64,000 bases of DNA from an uncultured Acidaminococcus sp. (GCA_900538365.1 UPXT01000001.1:1-64000); one strand, 5' to 3'; shown: positions 9,318 to 18,253, numbered from the stretch's first letter. The notes: generated from the letters alone by a model not told the origin. A program made the numbers and translations.

Positions 9318-9584
9318 ATGTTGACACCTGCAAGAAAAAAAGAACTGATTGAAACCTATCGCATCAACGAAGCTGACACGGGATCCCCGGAAGTTCAGAT
9401 TGCCATCCTTTCCGAACGCATCAGCTATCTGACCGAACACCTGAAAAACAACAAGAAAGACCATCATTCCCGTCGTGGTCTTCTGAAAATGGTTGGTCAG
9501 CGCCGCGGCCTTCTGAATTATCTCATGAAGAAGGATATCGAAAGATACCGCTCCATCGTTGAAAGACTGGGTCTTCGCAAATAA
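9318..9584 (+). CDS. rpsO: 30S ribosomal protein S15
   Basis: S15 is a primary 16S rRNA-binding protein in 30S assembly. The 88-residue product has the full four-helix layout, with [15 protein letters not shown] near residue 22, the [11 protein letters not shown]-binding loop and the C-terminal [16 protein letters not shown] 9318 follows a strong GAGGAGGA site; the frame continues upstream into the leader, but the family starts here. It is the last gene of the translation operon, with its own promoter and an intrinsic terminator downstream. Confidence 0.97.
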   Translation: MLTPARKKELIETYRINEADTGSPEVQIAILSERISYLTEHLKNNKKDHHSRRGLLKMVGQRRGLLNYLMKKDIERYRSIVERLGLRK

Positions 9585-9603
9585 TTTTGCACCTGAACCT
9601 GAA

Positions 9604-9644
9604 ACGTCACTGCAAACGTCCGTTTGTGGTGGCGTTTTTCTTTT
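9604..9644 (+). terminator. Intrinsic terminator of the rpsO operon
   Basis: A stem with arms ACGTCAC...CAAACG and CGTTTG...GGTGGCGT around a four-base loop, with a few wobble or mismatched pairs, is followed by TTTTTCTTTT. Confidence 0.85.
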
Positions 9645-9650
9645 GAGGGT

Positions 9651-9679
9651 TTGACAAGCGGCAGCAGCCTTTCTATACT
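9651..9679 (+). promoter_or_regulatory. Promoter of the M20 amidohydrolase gene
   Basis: A perfect TTGACA (9651-9656), a 17-base spacer and TATACT (9674-9679), placed immediately after the rpsO terminator. Confidence 0.85.
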
Positions 9680-9718
9680 TTAAGGAAGAAGAAACAAGGA
9701 AAAGAGGGGGATTTTCCA

Positions 9719-10897
9719 TTGGATACACAAAAAGAAGCCCTTTGGCGCCGGATTGATAAAGAAAAGGAGGGTCTCATTGCAGCGGCTGACGATATTTATG
9801 ACCATCCTGAATGGGAAGGTAAGGAGGTCCATGCAGCGTCGCTGCTGACGGGCCTTTTGAAGGACCAGGGTTTTACCGTGGAACTTGGCGTGGGCGGACT
9901 GCAGGCTGCGTTTCGCGCACGCTATGAGAATAAGGAAGGCGGGCCATCTATTGGTCTATTATGCGAATACGATGCGCTAAAGGATTTTGGCCACGGCTGC
10001 GGTCATCATCTCCAGGGACCCGCCGTGATTGGGGCGGCCTGTGCCTTGAAGGACATCCTCACAGATAGACCCTACCATCTTGTCATTTACGGAACGCCGG
10101 CGGAGGAAAGTTTTGGCGGCAAAATCAATATGCTTGAAGCCGGTCTTTTCCAGGATATCGATGTCGCGCTCATGATGCATGGCGGTCCTTATACCCAAAC
10201 TGATGTCAAGAGCCTCGCCCTCAGTGAAATCCTGGCTACCTTCCATGGCAAATCCTCCCATGCGGCTATTGCGCCCCACAAAGGGCGGTCGGCACTGGAT
10301 GCCCTGCTCCTTGCCTTTAATGGAATCGAGTTCCTGCGCGAACATGTACCTGACGATGTCCGCATGCACTACACCATCGAAACCTTGCCCGGTCCCAATA
10401 ATATCGTTCCTGATACAGCGGTCGGTTCATTCTGTCTTCGCTCCTATTCCCGGGAAGCCCTTGATAAGGTTGTAAGCCGCGTCCGCGACATCCTAAAAGG
10501 CGCGGCCCTTATGGCCGGTGTAACGGTTACTATGGTGGACCGCCCTTCTTTTGATGATAAACTGCCCGCACCAACCCTCAATGCGGTCATCATGGAAAAT
10601 GCCAAGGCCTGCGGCGCCCCCGGTTTGGCACCGCCTCGCGAAAAGACAGGCTCCACGGATTTTGGCAACGTCCTTCACCGTATGCCTGGCGCCTGTGCCC
10701 GCATCAAGTTCGTGCCGGAAGGCGCGGCAGCCCATTCCCAGGAATATCTCGATCATGGCAAGGATGACATGGGCCATGCTGCCATCTTATATGGGGCCAA
10801 GATCCTTGCAGGAACGGCTTATGACCTCATCTGCAGCAAGGAGCTCATGGACCGGGTCAAAGAAGATTTTCAAAAGGAGCTTATGAAACGCCAATGA
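9719..10897 (+). CDS. M20 family amidohydrolase/carboxypeptidase (AbgB-like)
   Basis: A zinc hydrolase of the M20D group, which cleaves N-acyl amino acids or p-aminobenzoyl-glutamate-type amides. The 392-residue protein starts at TTG with AGAGGGGG eight bases upstream. Metal-binding features include CEYDALKDFGHGCGHHLQ (first His pair near residues 95-96) and PAEES with the catalytic Glu near 129. The dimerisation domain lies around 180-290. The YoaK-like membrane protein gene follows with an ATGA overlap, so both are co-expressed. The exact substrate is not readable from the sequence; AbgB-like is a resemblance rather than a proof. Confidence 0.85.
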   Translation: MDTQKEALWRRIDKEKEGLIAAADDIYDHPEWEGKEVHAASLLTGLLKDQGFTVELGVGGLQAAFRARYENKEGGPSIGLLCEYDALKDFGHGCGHHLQGPAVIGAACALKDILTDRPYHLVIYGTPAEESFGGKINMLEAGLFQDIDVALMMHGGPYTQTDVKSLALSEILATFHGKSSHAAIAPHKGRSALDALLLAFNGIEFLREHVPDDVRMHYTIETLPGPNNIVPDTAVGSFCLRSYSREALDKVVSRVRDILKGAALMAGVTVTMVDRPSFDDKLPAPTLNAVIMENAKACGAPGLAPPREKTGSTDFGNVLHRMPGACARIKFVPEGAAAHSQEYLDHGKDDMGHAAILYGAKILAGTAYDLICSKELMDRVKEDFQKELMKRQ

Positions 10898-11634
10898 TAT
10901 CCAATAAAAAAACAGGCGGCTATTTTGCCACCCATTACGACGAAATCATCCACTGGCTCATGGCCTGCTATGCCGGCTTTGGCGGGATGTATTCTGTAGT
11001 GCTTCATGCCCGGAATTTCGTCAATGCCCAGACCGGTAACCTCATGAGCATTACGGAAGACTTTTTGGGCGGAGATTTTTTCTCCGTCATGACAAGGGTA
11101 GGGGCCCTCATCATGTTTGCCGCCGGGGTCGTGGTTTCATTTCTGCTTTCCCAGAAAATCAAAAAAGACATGCGCAAAATCGTCATCTGCGTCAATGCCG
11201 TTGCCATTACCCTCGTGGCGCTCATGCCCCTTACTTGGGATCCCATTATGACCATCTATCCCATGATTTTTGCGGCCAGTTTCCAGTGGGGAACTTTTTC
11301 CGAAGCCCAGGGCTATGCCAGTGCGACTATTTTTCTTTCAAATAATACGAAGCAGTCCGTCCTTGCCTGGACCCAGTTCGTTATGACGAGGGACTGGAAA
11401 TTTTTCCACAAAGCCATTCTCTATACAGGGACCATCCTTTCCTTTATGGCTGGCTGCCTGGCAGCAGGCGTTGCGGTCATGCGGGAAGGTGTCTATGGAG
11501 CCTTTTATGGGTATGCCCTTCTTGTCATTGCCATGATCCTTGTCCATCTTTCCGACCGGTATGGCGGAACAGAAGAGGAAGAGGCCATGGACCGGATCAA
11601 AGAAGTGGAAGAAGAAGAAAAGATGCCCGTATGA
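10894..11634 (+). CDS. YoaK/DUF1275 family membrane protein
   Basis: A 246-residue integral membrane protein with about six hydrophobic segments and the DUF1275 pattern: a first helix with CYAGFGGMYSVVL, then NAQTGNLMSI close to residue 50. The C terminus is a charged cytoplasmic tail rich in Glu. The family is widespread and mostly uncharacterised, possibly transport-related. It overlaps the amidohydrolase gene by four bases, so a role in uptake or release of that enzyme's substrate or product is a reasonable but unproven inference. Confidence 0.8.
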   Translation: MISNKKTGGYFATHYDEIIHWLMACYAGFGGMYSVVLHARNFVNAQTGNLMSITEDFLGGDFFSVMTRVGALIMFAAGVVVSFLLSQKIKKDMRKIVICVNAVAITLVALMPLTWDPIMTIYPMIFAASFQWGTFSEAQGYASATIFLSNNTKQSVLAWTQFVMTRDWKFFHKAILYTGTILSFMAGCLAAGVAVMREGVYGAFYGYALLVIAMILVHLSDRYGGTEEEEAMDRIKEVEEEEKMPV

Positions 11635-11707
11635 TGGTTCCTCCTATTTTCGTGCTCACTTGCAGAAAAAAGGATCTATTAAAAGGGAATAAAAGGGGAT
11701 GACAGCA

Positions 11708-12346
11708 ATGAACAATCCGATTTTCTTTTCTGATGACCAAATGACGGCCCTGGGAAAGATTGTGTACCCGGAAATCAAGGTTGAACGAGGTGCCATGACC
11801 TTTCTCATTGGACCTAGCGGCTGTGGCAAAAGTACCTATCTGCGGCTCCTGAACGGCACCCTCCTGCCCGATAAAGGAACCGTCCGTTATGAGGGAAGGC
11901 CGCTTTCCAGCTATGATATCCTCAGCTATCGAAAGAACGTGCTCCGTGTCCCGCAGGAACCCTTTTTATTTGATGGTACCATCAAGGAAAACTTTGAAGC
12001 CTATTATGGGGGCCTGCGGGAAAATCCGCCTTACCTGGATCAGATGCGGGAAGCCCTCCAGCGGGCTGCCCTTCCCATATCCATCGAAACGGACTGCCGC
12101 AGTCTTTCTGGCGGGGAGCGGCAGCGAGCCTATCTTGCCCTTTTTCTTTCTTTTTCCCCTGATGTCCTGATGCTTGATGAACCCACGGCATCCCTTGATG
12201 AAGAAACGGCACGGACCCTGTTTCGTTCCTTAAAGGAAGAAAGCCATAAGACGGGGAGGACCCTTTTATGTGTGTGCCATGATACCCACCTTACACTTGA
12301 ATTTGCCGACGCCACGATTTGCCTGTCAGGAGGCCATGCCAAATGA
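11708..12346 (+). CDS. fetA: ABC transporter ATPase, FetA (YbbL) type
   Basis: ATP-binding subunit of a small two-gene ABC system. The 212-residue protein has Walker A GPSGCGKST (35-43), the Q-loop in VPQEPF, the signature LSGGERQR and Walker B VLMLDEPTAS. In E. coli, FetAB has been described as an iron exporter that protects against peroxide stress. The preferred start is ATG 11708, since AAAAGGGG abuts the alternative ATG at 11699. It overlaps the permease gene fetB by ATGA. Assignment relies on pairing with a UPF0014 permease, which is diagnostic. Confidence 0.87.
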   Translation: MNNPIFFSDDQMTALGKIVYPEIKVERGAMTFLIGPSGCGKSTYLRLLNGTLLPDKGTVRYEGRPLSSYDILSYRKNVLRVPQEPFLFDGTIKENFEAYYGGLRENPPYLDQMREALQRAALPISIETDCRSLSGGERQRAYLALFLSFSPDVLMLDEPTASLDEETARTLFRSLKEESHKTGRTLLCVCHDTHLTLEFADATICLSGGHAK

Positions 12347-13134
12347 ACGTGTTCTTGATGCAGTTCCTGCAATTTTCGACGGTTTATCTCCTGCTTCTTT
12401 TGATTCTTTTTATCATGAAGCGGTGCCGTATCGAAAAGACGAGCCTGCTTCTTACGGCAAGCGCAAAGATGACCATCCAGCTCATTCTTTCAGGATGGGT
12501 CCTCACTTATCTTTTTGGAAATCCAAACTCCTTATGGACTGGTCTTTATTTATTTGTCATGATGACTTTTTCCATCCACCGCGTTCTGTCCAAAAACCCT
12601 GGCCTTTCTCCTTCTTTTCGTTTTGTGATTGGCCTATCCATGACCCTAGGCGGTTTTTCCATTTTGGCCTTCTTCGTTATGGCTGTCGCAAGAAAATCTT
12701 TCTTTAATCCGCAGTATGTCATCCCCCTAGGAGGCATGCTCCTCGGCAATGCCATGAACAGCGTTTCCCTCGGTATCAAGACCTTTCGGGAGACATTGGT
12801 AGGTCAGCAGGCGCGCATGGAAGCCTTAGCCTGCCTAGGCGCGGACAGTGGGGACATTCTCCAGCCTTTTGTCATCAGGGCCCTTGAAACAGCCATGGTG
12901 CCGACACTGAACTCCATGGTTGGCATGGGCATCGTGTCCCTGCCGGGCATGATGACCGGGCAGATCCTTGCCGGGGCTTCGCCGCTTTTGGCCATCCTGT
13001 ACCAGATTTCCATCATGATTGCCATTGCTTCTGTCGTTACCTTGACAAGTTTTTCCTCCCTTTATGGTGGGGCGCGGACCCTTTACGATAAAAAGACCCA
13101 GATCATCCGGCTCCCTGAAATAAAAGAGCACTGA
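12343..13134 (+). CDS. fetB: ABC exporter permease, FetB (YbbM/UPF0014) type
   Basis: A 263-residue membrane protein with six to seven hydrophobic segments and the UPF0014 core: LGGMLLGNAMNSVSLGI followed by EALACLGADSGDILQPFV and MVGMGIVSLPGMMTGQIL. It forms the membrane half of the FetAB-type system with the preceding ATPase. ATG 12343 overlaps the fetA stop by four bases; an upstream in-frame start lies inside fetA. Iron or another metal is the inferred substrate from the E. coli homologue; nothing in the window (for example a Fur box) proves metal control. Confidence 0.87.
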   Translation: MNVFLMQFLQFSTVYLLLLLILFIMKRCRIEKTSLLLTASAKMTIQLILSGWVLTYLFGNPNSLWTGLYLFVMMTFSIHRVLSKNPGLSPSFRFVIGLSMTLGGFSILAFFVMAVARKSFFNPQYVIPLGGMLLGNAMNSVSLGIKTFRETLVGQQARMEALACLGADSGDILQPFVIRALETAMVPTLNSMVGMGIVSLPGMMTGQILAGASPLLAILYQISIMIAIASVVTLTSFSSLYGGARTLYDKKTQIIRLPEIKEH

Positions 13135-13167
13135 CTTGTCAGAAGTCCAGTTTTTCAGATAATTGCC

Positions 13168-13196
13168 ATGACTTTTTCTATGCAACATGGTACAAT
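13168..13196 (+). promoter_or_regulatory. Probable promoter of pncB
   Basis: ATGACT (13168-13173), a 17-base spacer and TACAAT (13191-13196). The -35 is weak. The transcript would have a leader of about 140 bases. Confidence 0.5.
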
Positions 13197-13291
13197 GAAG
13201 CATGTTGACGCTTGTCATGAGAACGGAATGGCCTAAGGGCTTTAAGGGGACGCTTCTTCCCGCCCCAAAGACAAGCGGCTTATTATCCAGA

Positions 13292-13320
13292 GGCCCACAA
13301 GGAATTACCCTTCGTGGGCC
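13292..13320 (+). promoter_or_regulatory. Leader hairpin just before the pncB ribosome site
   Basis: GGCCCACAAGG (13292-13302) pairs with CCTT plus GTGGGCC (13309-13320, one bulged C) around a six-base loop. The stem ends nine bases before the GGGAGGG ribosome site, and no T-run follows, so an mRNA-level control role is more likely than termination. Confidence 0.5.
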
Positions 13321-13344
13321 AAAACCTTGGGAGGGTATGTACCA

Positions 13345-14802
13345 ATGCAATCAGATGAACGCAATTTGTCCCTTGTTATGGATCTTTATGAAATGACCAT
13401 GGCAAATGGCTATTTCAGTGATGGCCTGGACAAGATGAAGAATGTCACTTTTGATGTCTTTTATCGAAGTAATCCTGATAATGGCGGCTATGCCATCTTT
13501 GCTGGCCTGGAACAAGTACTCGAGCTTGTGAAGAATTTCCATTTCTCAAAAAGTGACGTAGCTTATTTCCGCAGTCTCCATCTGTTTAGCGAAGAGTTCC
13601 TGACCTATCTTGAAAGCTATCATTTCCATGGCGATATCGATGCCCTGCCAGAAGGAACCGTCATGTATCCCCATGAACCCATCCTTACGGTCACGGCTCC
13701 CATGCTCGATGCCCAGCTGCTCGAAACTGCCATCCTTGCGGAAATCAATCATCAGTCCCTTATTGCGACAAAGACGAACCGAATTGTCCGTGCGGCCCAG
13801 GGCCGTATTGTATCTGACTTTGGTGCCCGCCGGGCCCACAACATGGATGCGGCTGTCTACGGGGCCCGTGCTGCTTATATTGGCGGGGCCAATGGGACCG
13901 CAACCGTTCTTGCAGGTAAGGAGTTTGGCATTCCTGTAGGAGGGACCATGGCCCACAGCTGGGTCATGTACTTTGATGACGAATTTGAAGCCTTCAAAAA
14001 ATACGCAGAAATCTACCCTGATAATGTGGTCCTTCTCATTGATACGTATGACGTCATCCATTCCGGTCTGCCCAATGCCATCCGAACAGCAAAGGAAATC
14101 CTTCATCCCATGGGCAAAAGGCTTAAGGGCGTGCGCATTGATTCTGGGGACCTGGCTTACCTTTCCAAACGGGTTCGTAAGATCCTTGATGATGAAGGCC
14201 TCCATGACTGCCAGATCGTGGCTTCAAACAGTCTTGATGAATATACCATCCGCTCCATCCTTGATCAGGGAGGACGCATCGATTCCTTTGGCGTTGGGGA
14301 ACGCCTCATTACCGCTAAAAGCGATCCGGTCTTCGGCGCGGTTTATAAGCTTGTTGCTGTTAAAAAGCAGGATAAGACTTGGACGCCGCGCATCAAGGTC
14401 TCTGAATCCATTGAAAAGATCACAAACCCTGGTCGGAAGGACCTGTACCGTATCTATAACAGCAATGGCAAAGCCCTTTGTGACCTTATTGCCTGTGAGG
14501 GAGAAACGGTTGATCTTTCAGCACCCTTCCGCTATGTCGATCCCAAGGAACCTTGGCGTCTCCGTCACTATACAAACTGCACGGCCAAAGCTCTCAAAGT
14601 TCCCGTTGTCCGTGACGGCAAGGTAATCTATCAAACCCCCAGCCTTGAAGAAATCCGTGATTATGTGCGCCATCAATTGACAGAAGAAATTTGGGAGGAA
14701 GAACAGCGCTTTGAAAATCCGCATCCTCACTTTATGGATATGACGCCGGCCTACTACGAAGAAAAAATGCAGGTCTTGGCTCAATCAAGAAAAGGCCGCT
14801 AA
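13345..14802 (+). CDS. pncB: Nicotinate phosphoribosyltransferase
   Basis: PncB converts nicotinate, PRPP and ATP to nicotinate mononucleotide in NAD salvage. The 485-residue product starts LVMDLYEMTMANGYF, has the conserved FGARRAHNMDAAVYGARAAY and GTMAHSWVM segments, DTYDV, and a phosphate-binding region around ERLITAKSDPVFGAVYKL. ATG 13345 follows GGGAGGG by nine bases; an upstream TTG at 13327 falls inside that site. It stands alone, between its own promoter with leader hairpin and an intrinsic terminator. Confidence 0.95.
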   Translation: MQSDERNLSLVMDLYEMTMANGYFSDGLDKMKNVTFDVFYRSNPDNGGYAIFAGLEQVLELVKNFHFSKSDVAYFRSLHLFSEEFLTYLESYHFHGDIDALPEGTVMYPHEPILTVTAPMLDAQLLETAILAEINHQSLIATKTNRIVRAAQGRIVSDFGARRAHNMDAAVYGARAAYIGGANGTATVLAGKEFGIPVGGTMAHSWVMYFDDEFEAFKKYAEIYPDNVVLLIDTYDVIHSGLPNAIRTAKEILHPMGKRLKGVRIDSGDLAYLSKRVRKILDDEGLHDCQIVASNSLDEYTIRSILDQGGRIDSFGVGERLITAKSDPVFGAVYKLVAVKKQDKTWTPRIKVSESIEKITNPGRKDLYRIYNSNGKALCDLIACEGETVDLSAPFRYVDPKEPWRLRHYTNCTAKALKVPVVRDGKVIYQTPSLEEIRDYVRHQLTEEIWEEEQRFENPHPHFMDMTPAYYEEKMQVLAQSRKGR

Positions 14803-14813
14803 AACAAAAAATT

Positions 14814-14849
14814 GACCCCTGTCCTTATGAGGATGGGGGTTCTTTTTTT
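14814..14849 (+). terminator. Intrinsic terminator of pncB
   Basis: ACCCCTGTCC pairs with GGATGGGGGT across a short loop, followed by TTCTTTTTTT. Confidence 0.85.
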
Positions 14850-14891
14850 ATCTATACGTTTTTTATATGATACACAAAGTAAAATAAGTAT

Positions 14892-14920
14892 TTTACAGGA
14901 AATGAAAGGTGCGGTACAGT
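14892..14920 (+). promoter_or_regulatory. Promoter of the secreted alpha/beta hydrolase gene
   Basis: TTTACA (14892-14897), a 17-base spacer and TACAGT (14915-14920), about 30 bases upstream of the start codon. Confidence 0.65.
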
Positions 14921-14949
14921 AAGGAAAAGAATCATAAGGAGGAATTTCC

Positions 14950-16062
14950 ATGAAAACGAGCGTTCATCATAAAATGCAAAAGATCATGCGTCTTGCCGCC
15001 CTTTGTCTTGTCTTAGGAATTCCCACACCAGGAGGTGCCCAAGCTGCAGATCCTTGGTTTGCACCTCTTCCGGAAAAGCTGCCCAAGCCTCAGCATCTAG
15101 ATCATGGTGCCGATAACTTCTATCAAAGCAAGCTTGTGACCATGAAGCCTGTTATCTTCAAGAACCAATTCGACATGAAAGTCGCTGGCAATCTCTACAT
15201 CCCCAAAGATTATAAAAAAGGGGAGAAACGGGCCGCTCTCATTGTTGGGCACCCTATGGGCGCCGTAAAGGAACAAAGCGCAACCCTCTATGCCCAAAAG
15301 ATGGCAGAACAGGGTTTCATTACCTTGGCCGTGGATACGCCTTTTTGGGGTTCCAGTGAAGGTACGCCCCGCAACAGCGTCCTGCCAGACCTTTATTCCG
15401 AAGCCTATATGGCGGCTGTTGACTATTTAGGGACCCGTCCCTTTGTGGACAGGGAAAAGATCGGAGCCATTGGCATTTGTGGAAGTGCGTCCTTTCTTGT
15501 CAGTGCGGCTAAGATCGATCCCAGAATCAAGGCCCTTGCCACTGTTTCCATGTATGATATGGGGGCCGCAAACCGCAATGGCCTTCACCACTCCTTTAGC
15601 CTTGAGGCTCGCAAGGCCTATCTAAAAGCGGCGGCTGAGCAGCGGTATGCCGAATTTGAAGGGGCTTCTCATAAGCTTATGGGCGGTACGACCCATACGC
15701 TCACAAAGGATACAGATTCCATTCAGCAGGAATTCTATGATTACTACAGGACGACAAGGGGCGCTGCCAAAGGCAGGGGACAGGACATGAATACAACGAC
15801 CCATCCGACCTATACAAGCAATGTCAAGTTCATGAACTTTTATCCTTTTGATGATATCGAGACCATTTCGCCGCGGCCCCTGCTATTTATTACTGGGGAC
15901 CAGGCCCATTCCAAGGAATTCAGTGAGGATGCTTACCGTCGTGCCCAAGAGCCAAAGGAACTTTATTATGTAAAAGGAGCGGGTCACGTCGATCTCTATG
16001 ATAAGACGGAACTTATTCCCTTTGCCAAACTGACGGATTTCTTTAAAAAGGAACTGCAGTAA
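14950..16062 (+). CDS. Secreted alpha/beta hydrolase, dienelactone-hydrolase-like
   Basis: An exported serine/cysteine-type hydrolase of 370 residues. The signal peptide ends near GGAQAADPW (about residue 34). The mature part has the alpha/beta hydrolase fold: LIVGHPMGAVKEQS as oxyanion region, a nucleophile elbow IGICGSASF with Cys177 in the position of the nucleophile, Asp317 in TGDQAH and His346 in GAGHVDLYD. A Cys nucleophile is typical of the dienelactone hydrolase and YcjY-like groups. RBS AAGGAGGAA precedes ATG 14950. The gene converges with a LysR regulator across a shared terminator. The substrate is unknown. Confidence 0.8.
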   Translation: MKTSVHHKMQKIMRLAALCLVLGIPTPGGAQAADPWFAPLPEKLPKPQHLDHGADNFYQSKLVTMKPVIFKNQFDMKVAGNLYIPKDYKKGEKRAALIVGHPMGAVKEQSATLYAQKMAEQGFITLAVDTPFWGSSEGTPRNSVLPDLYSEAYMAAVDYLGTRPFVDREKIGAIGICGSASFLVSAAKIDPRIKALATVSMYDMGAANRNGLHHSFSLEARKAYLKAAAEQRYAEFEGASHKLMGGTTHTLTKDTDSIQQEFYDYYRTTRGAAKGRGQDMNTTTHPTYTSNVKFMNFYPFDDIETISPRPLLFITGDQAHSKEFSEDAYRRAQEPKELYYVKGAGHVDLYDKTELIPFAKLTDFFKKELQ

Positions 16063-16067
16063 AAAAG

Positions 16068-16114
16068 AAGAGACTGTGAAAAAATGAGAGAATCATTTCT
16101 TCACAGTCTTTTTT
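16068..16114. terminator. Bidirectional terminator between convergent genes
   Basis: GACTGTGAA (16072-16080) pairs with TTCACAGTC (16100-16108), flanked by A-rich sequence on the left and TTTTTTT on the right, so it can serve both the hydrolase gene and the opposing LysR gene. Confidence 0.85.
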
Positions 16115-16117
16115 TGG

Positions 16118-16993
16118 CTATTTCGTCAGGCGTTTTTTGCTTTCTTCAAGAAAGAGTTTGGCCGGTGCTGAAAGTTCACGGTGTTTTTTCCAGATGAGAA
16201 AGGCTTCTTCGTTAAGGACAGGACGAAGGGGGCGAAAAACAAGTATTTCAGATCCCAAGGGGGAAAGGGCTTCGTACGTCAGGACGCAGCCCATGCCGCC
16301 AAGGGCCATCTTGATGCCATTATTGACGAGGCTGTACGTGCCTGTAATGGATAGGTCTGAAAGCTTTTTATGAAACCATTTTTCCATGGTTCCATTGCGC
16401 AGGGATTGTTCGGAAAGGATGATGGGATAGGCCATGAGCTCTTCTGCACAGATGCTTTGTTTTTGGGCGAGGGGATGGTCCTTTTTCATGAGCACGCCCC
16501 ACCTTTCTTTTTTCTTGATGGGAAGGCTCTTGTAGCGTTCATCCTGAAGGACTTCAAAAACAAGTCCAAAATCAGCAAGCCCTTTATCGAGCGATTCGAG
16601 GACGAAGAGGGTATCCCCTGAATTGGTTCTGAGACGGAGGCGGGGATAGGTCTGTTGCAGTTCTGACATCATCATGGCGATATCGCGGAGCGAATCCGTT
16701 TCACCAGCTGCAAGATAGATGTCCCCACTGATCTCCTGGTCTTTTTTCATTTCTCCTTCCGTCCGGTCCACCAAGGAAAGGATTTCTTCCGCGCGGTGCT
16801 GCAGGAGACGGCCAGCCTCGGTAAGAATCAACCCTTTTTTGCTGCGTATAAAGAGGGTTTTTCCCAGTTCATGTTCCAGTTCCATGAGGGTCCTTGACAA
16901 GGTGGGCTGCGTCAAATGAAGGACTGCTGCCGCCTTGGTCATATTTTCTTCTTGGGCGGCCGCCAAGAAGTAGCGTAGGGATCGCAGCTCCAT
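16118..16993 (-). CDS. LysR-type transcriptional regulator
   Basis: A 291-residue LTTR. The N-terminal winged helix-turn-helix reads LRYFLAAAQEENMTKAAAVL followed by HLTQPTLSRTLMELE, and the effector domain starts near residue 90 with the ISGDIYLAAGETDSL segment. An AGGAGG ribosome site sits upstream on the minus strand at 17000-17005. The gene is divergent from the exported amidotransferase at 17270 and convergent with the secreted hydrolase, so the PuuD-like gene is its likeliest target. The ligand is unknown. Confidence 0.88.
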   Translation of the reverse strand: MELRSLRYFLAAAQEENMTKAAAVLHLTQPTLSRTLMELEHELGKTLFIRSKKGLILTEAGRLLQHRAEEILSLVDRTEGEMKKDQEISGDIYLAAGETDSLRDIAMMMSELQQTYPRLRLRTNSGDTLFVLESLDKGLADFGLVFEVLQDERYKSLPIKKKERWGVLMKKDHPLAQKQSICAEELMAYPIILSEQSLRNGTMEKWFHKKLSDLSITGTYSLVNNGIKMALGGMGCVLTYEALSPLGSEILVFRPLRPVLNEEAFLIWKKHRELSAPAKLFLEESKKRLTK

Positions 16994-17197
16994 ATAGTGC
17001 CTCCTAACGATAGAAAAACTGCATGATAAAGGACAGAAACATTATTTTATTTATTATATCATCTTCTTTTGCTGGTGCAAAGGGAAGCTGAGTGGGGAAA
17101 AGAAGCTCCTTAACCAAACGTATCAGTATTCCAGGTCATCTGATGGATGAAATGATTTCAAGAATCGATGCAGATTGATTCAAAGCTGTCCTTTTTT

Positions 17198-17226
17198 TTG
17201 ACTTCTTTTTATTGTCTTGATAGACT
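17198..17226 (+). promoter_or_regulatory. Promoter of the exported PuuD-like gene
   Basis: TTGACT (17198-17203), a 17-base spacer and TAGACT (17221-17226). The 276-base divergent region 16994-17269 also must hold the LysR promoter; no unambiguous operator pair stood out by eye. Confidence 0.6.
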
Positions 17227-17269
17227 GGAATCAGTTACTTGAATGGAATACAGAAAGGAGTAGGAAAAG

Positions 17270-18253
17270 ATGGGAAAATGGAGTCATGTTTTATCGGCGG
17301 CAATCCTAACGGTAGGAATTTGCCTAGGCTATGGGCAGGAAGCCCATGCCATGGTGGGCGGAAAACCGGTCATCGGGATTTCCTGGAAAAGTCCTAAACA
17401 GGCAAAATCGTATGAGGCTTTCAAAAAGATCATTACGATGGCCGGTGGGATCCCTGTCGAACTGGATCAGATCAAGAGCACGGATGTTACCTACGCTGCC
17501 GATGGAACGGTGGATAAGGCCTATGTGGAACCTTCTGGGATGCTGAAGCAGGCCTATGCCGACAAAATTCGCCAGGATGGATTCAAACGAACCAATATCA
17601 AGACCGTGATGCAGGGAATCGACGGTGTATTTGGGACAGGTGGGGAAGACATCAGTCCCTCCCTGTACAAGGTGCCGGAGACAGAAAAAAATCACGGTGA
17701 AACAATCAATGCGGCCCGGGATATTTCTGACTACGCATTGCAGGACTATTGCCGCCGTCATGACATTCCCGTTCTTAACGTATGCCGCAGTGAGCAGATG
17801 ATGGGCATTGTGTACGGCGTCACCTTCATCCAGGATATTCCTGATTATTACAAGAACCAGGGCGTTAAGGCCTATAAGGAAATCCATCGTATGGCACCGG
17901 GGACGCCCAAACGGGACTACACCCATCATGCAATCCGCATCCTGCCCGTAAAAAGCAAGTTGCGGAACATTGTAGGGGCCGATACGTTTGACAAGGTTTC
18001 TTCTTGGCATCACCAGAATATCCTTTCCGTTGAAGGAACGGGTCTTATCCAGACGGCAGAATATACTGATCAGGGCCTGAGCCTTATCGAGGGCGTTGAA
18101 GATCCTCGCCGCAAATTTGCAGTCGGGCTTCAATTTCATCCGGAAAATGATCTTAAAAAAGTCGTCCTGAACCATGAAGACCCCAAAGGATATGCTGATG
18201 TTGATACCTGCCTTGCCTTCTTTAAGGCACTGGTTGCTGCTTCCAAAAAATAA
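17270..18253 (+). CDS. Exported class I glutamine amidotransferase-like hydrolase (PuuD/peptidase C26 type)
   Basis: PuuD-type enzymes hydrolyse gamma-glutamyl amides such as gamma-glutamyl-GABA. The 327-residue protein keeps the catalytic set: Cys172 in LNVCRSEQMMG, His290 and Glu292 in LQFHPEND, plus GTGGEDISPSLY near residue 124. Unlike cytoplasmic PuuD it begins with a clear signal peptide (hydrophobic AAILTVGICLGYG, cleavage near EAHA at residues 24-27), so it should act outside the cytoplasmic membrane. The nucleophile motif VCRS replaces the more usual ICRG. No other puu gene is nearby. The stop codon lies inside the terminator palindrome. Confidence 0.85.
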   Translation: MGKWSHVLSAAILTVGICLGYGQEAHAMVGGKPVIGISWKSPKQAKSYEAFKKIITMAGGIPVELDQIKSTDVTYAADGTVDKAYVEPSGMLKQAYADKIRQDGFKRTNIKTVMQGIDGVFGTGGEDISPSLYKVPETEKNHGETINAARDISDYALQDYCRRHDIPVLNVCRSEQMMGIVYGVTFIQDIPDYYKNQGVKAYKEIHRMAPGTPKRDYTHHAIRILPVKSKLRNIVGADTFDKVSSWHHQNILSVEGTGLIQTAEYTDQGLSLIEGVEDPRRKFAVGLQFHPENDLKKVVLNHEDPKGYADVDTCLAFFKALVAASKK

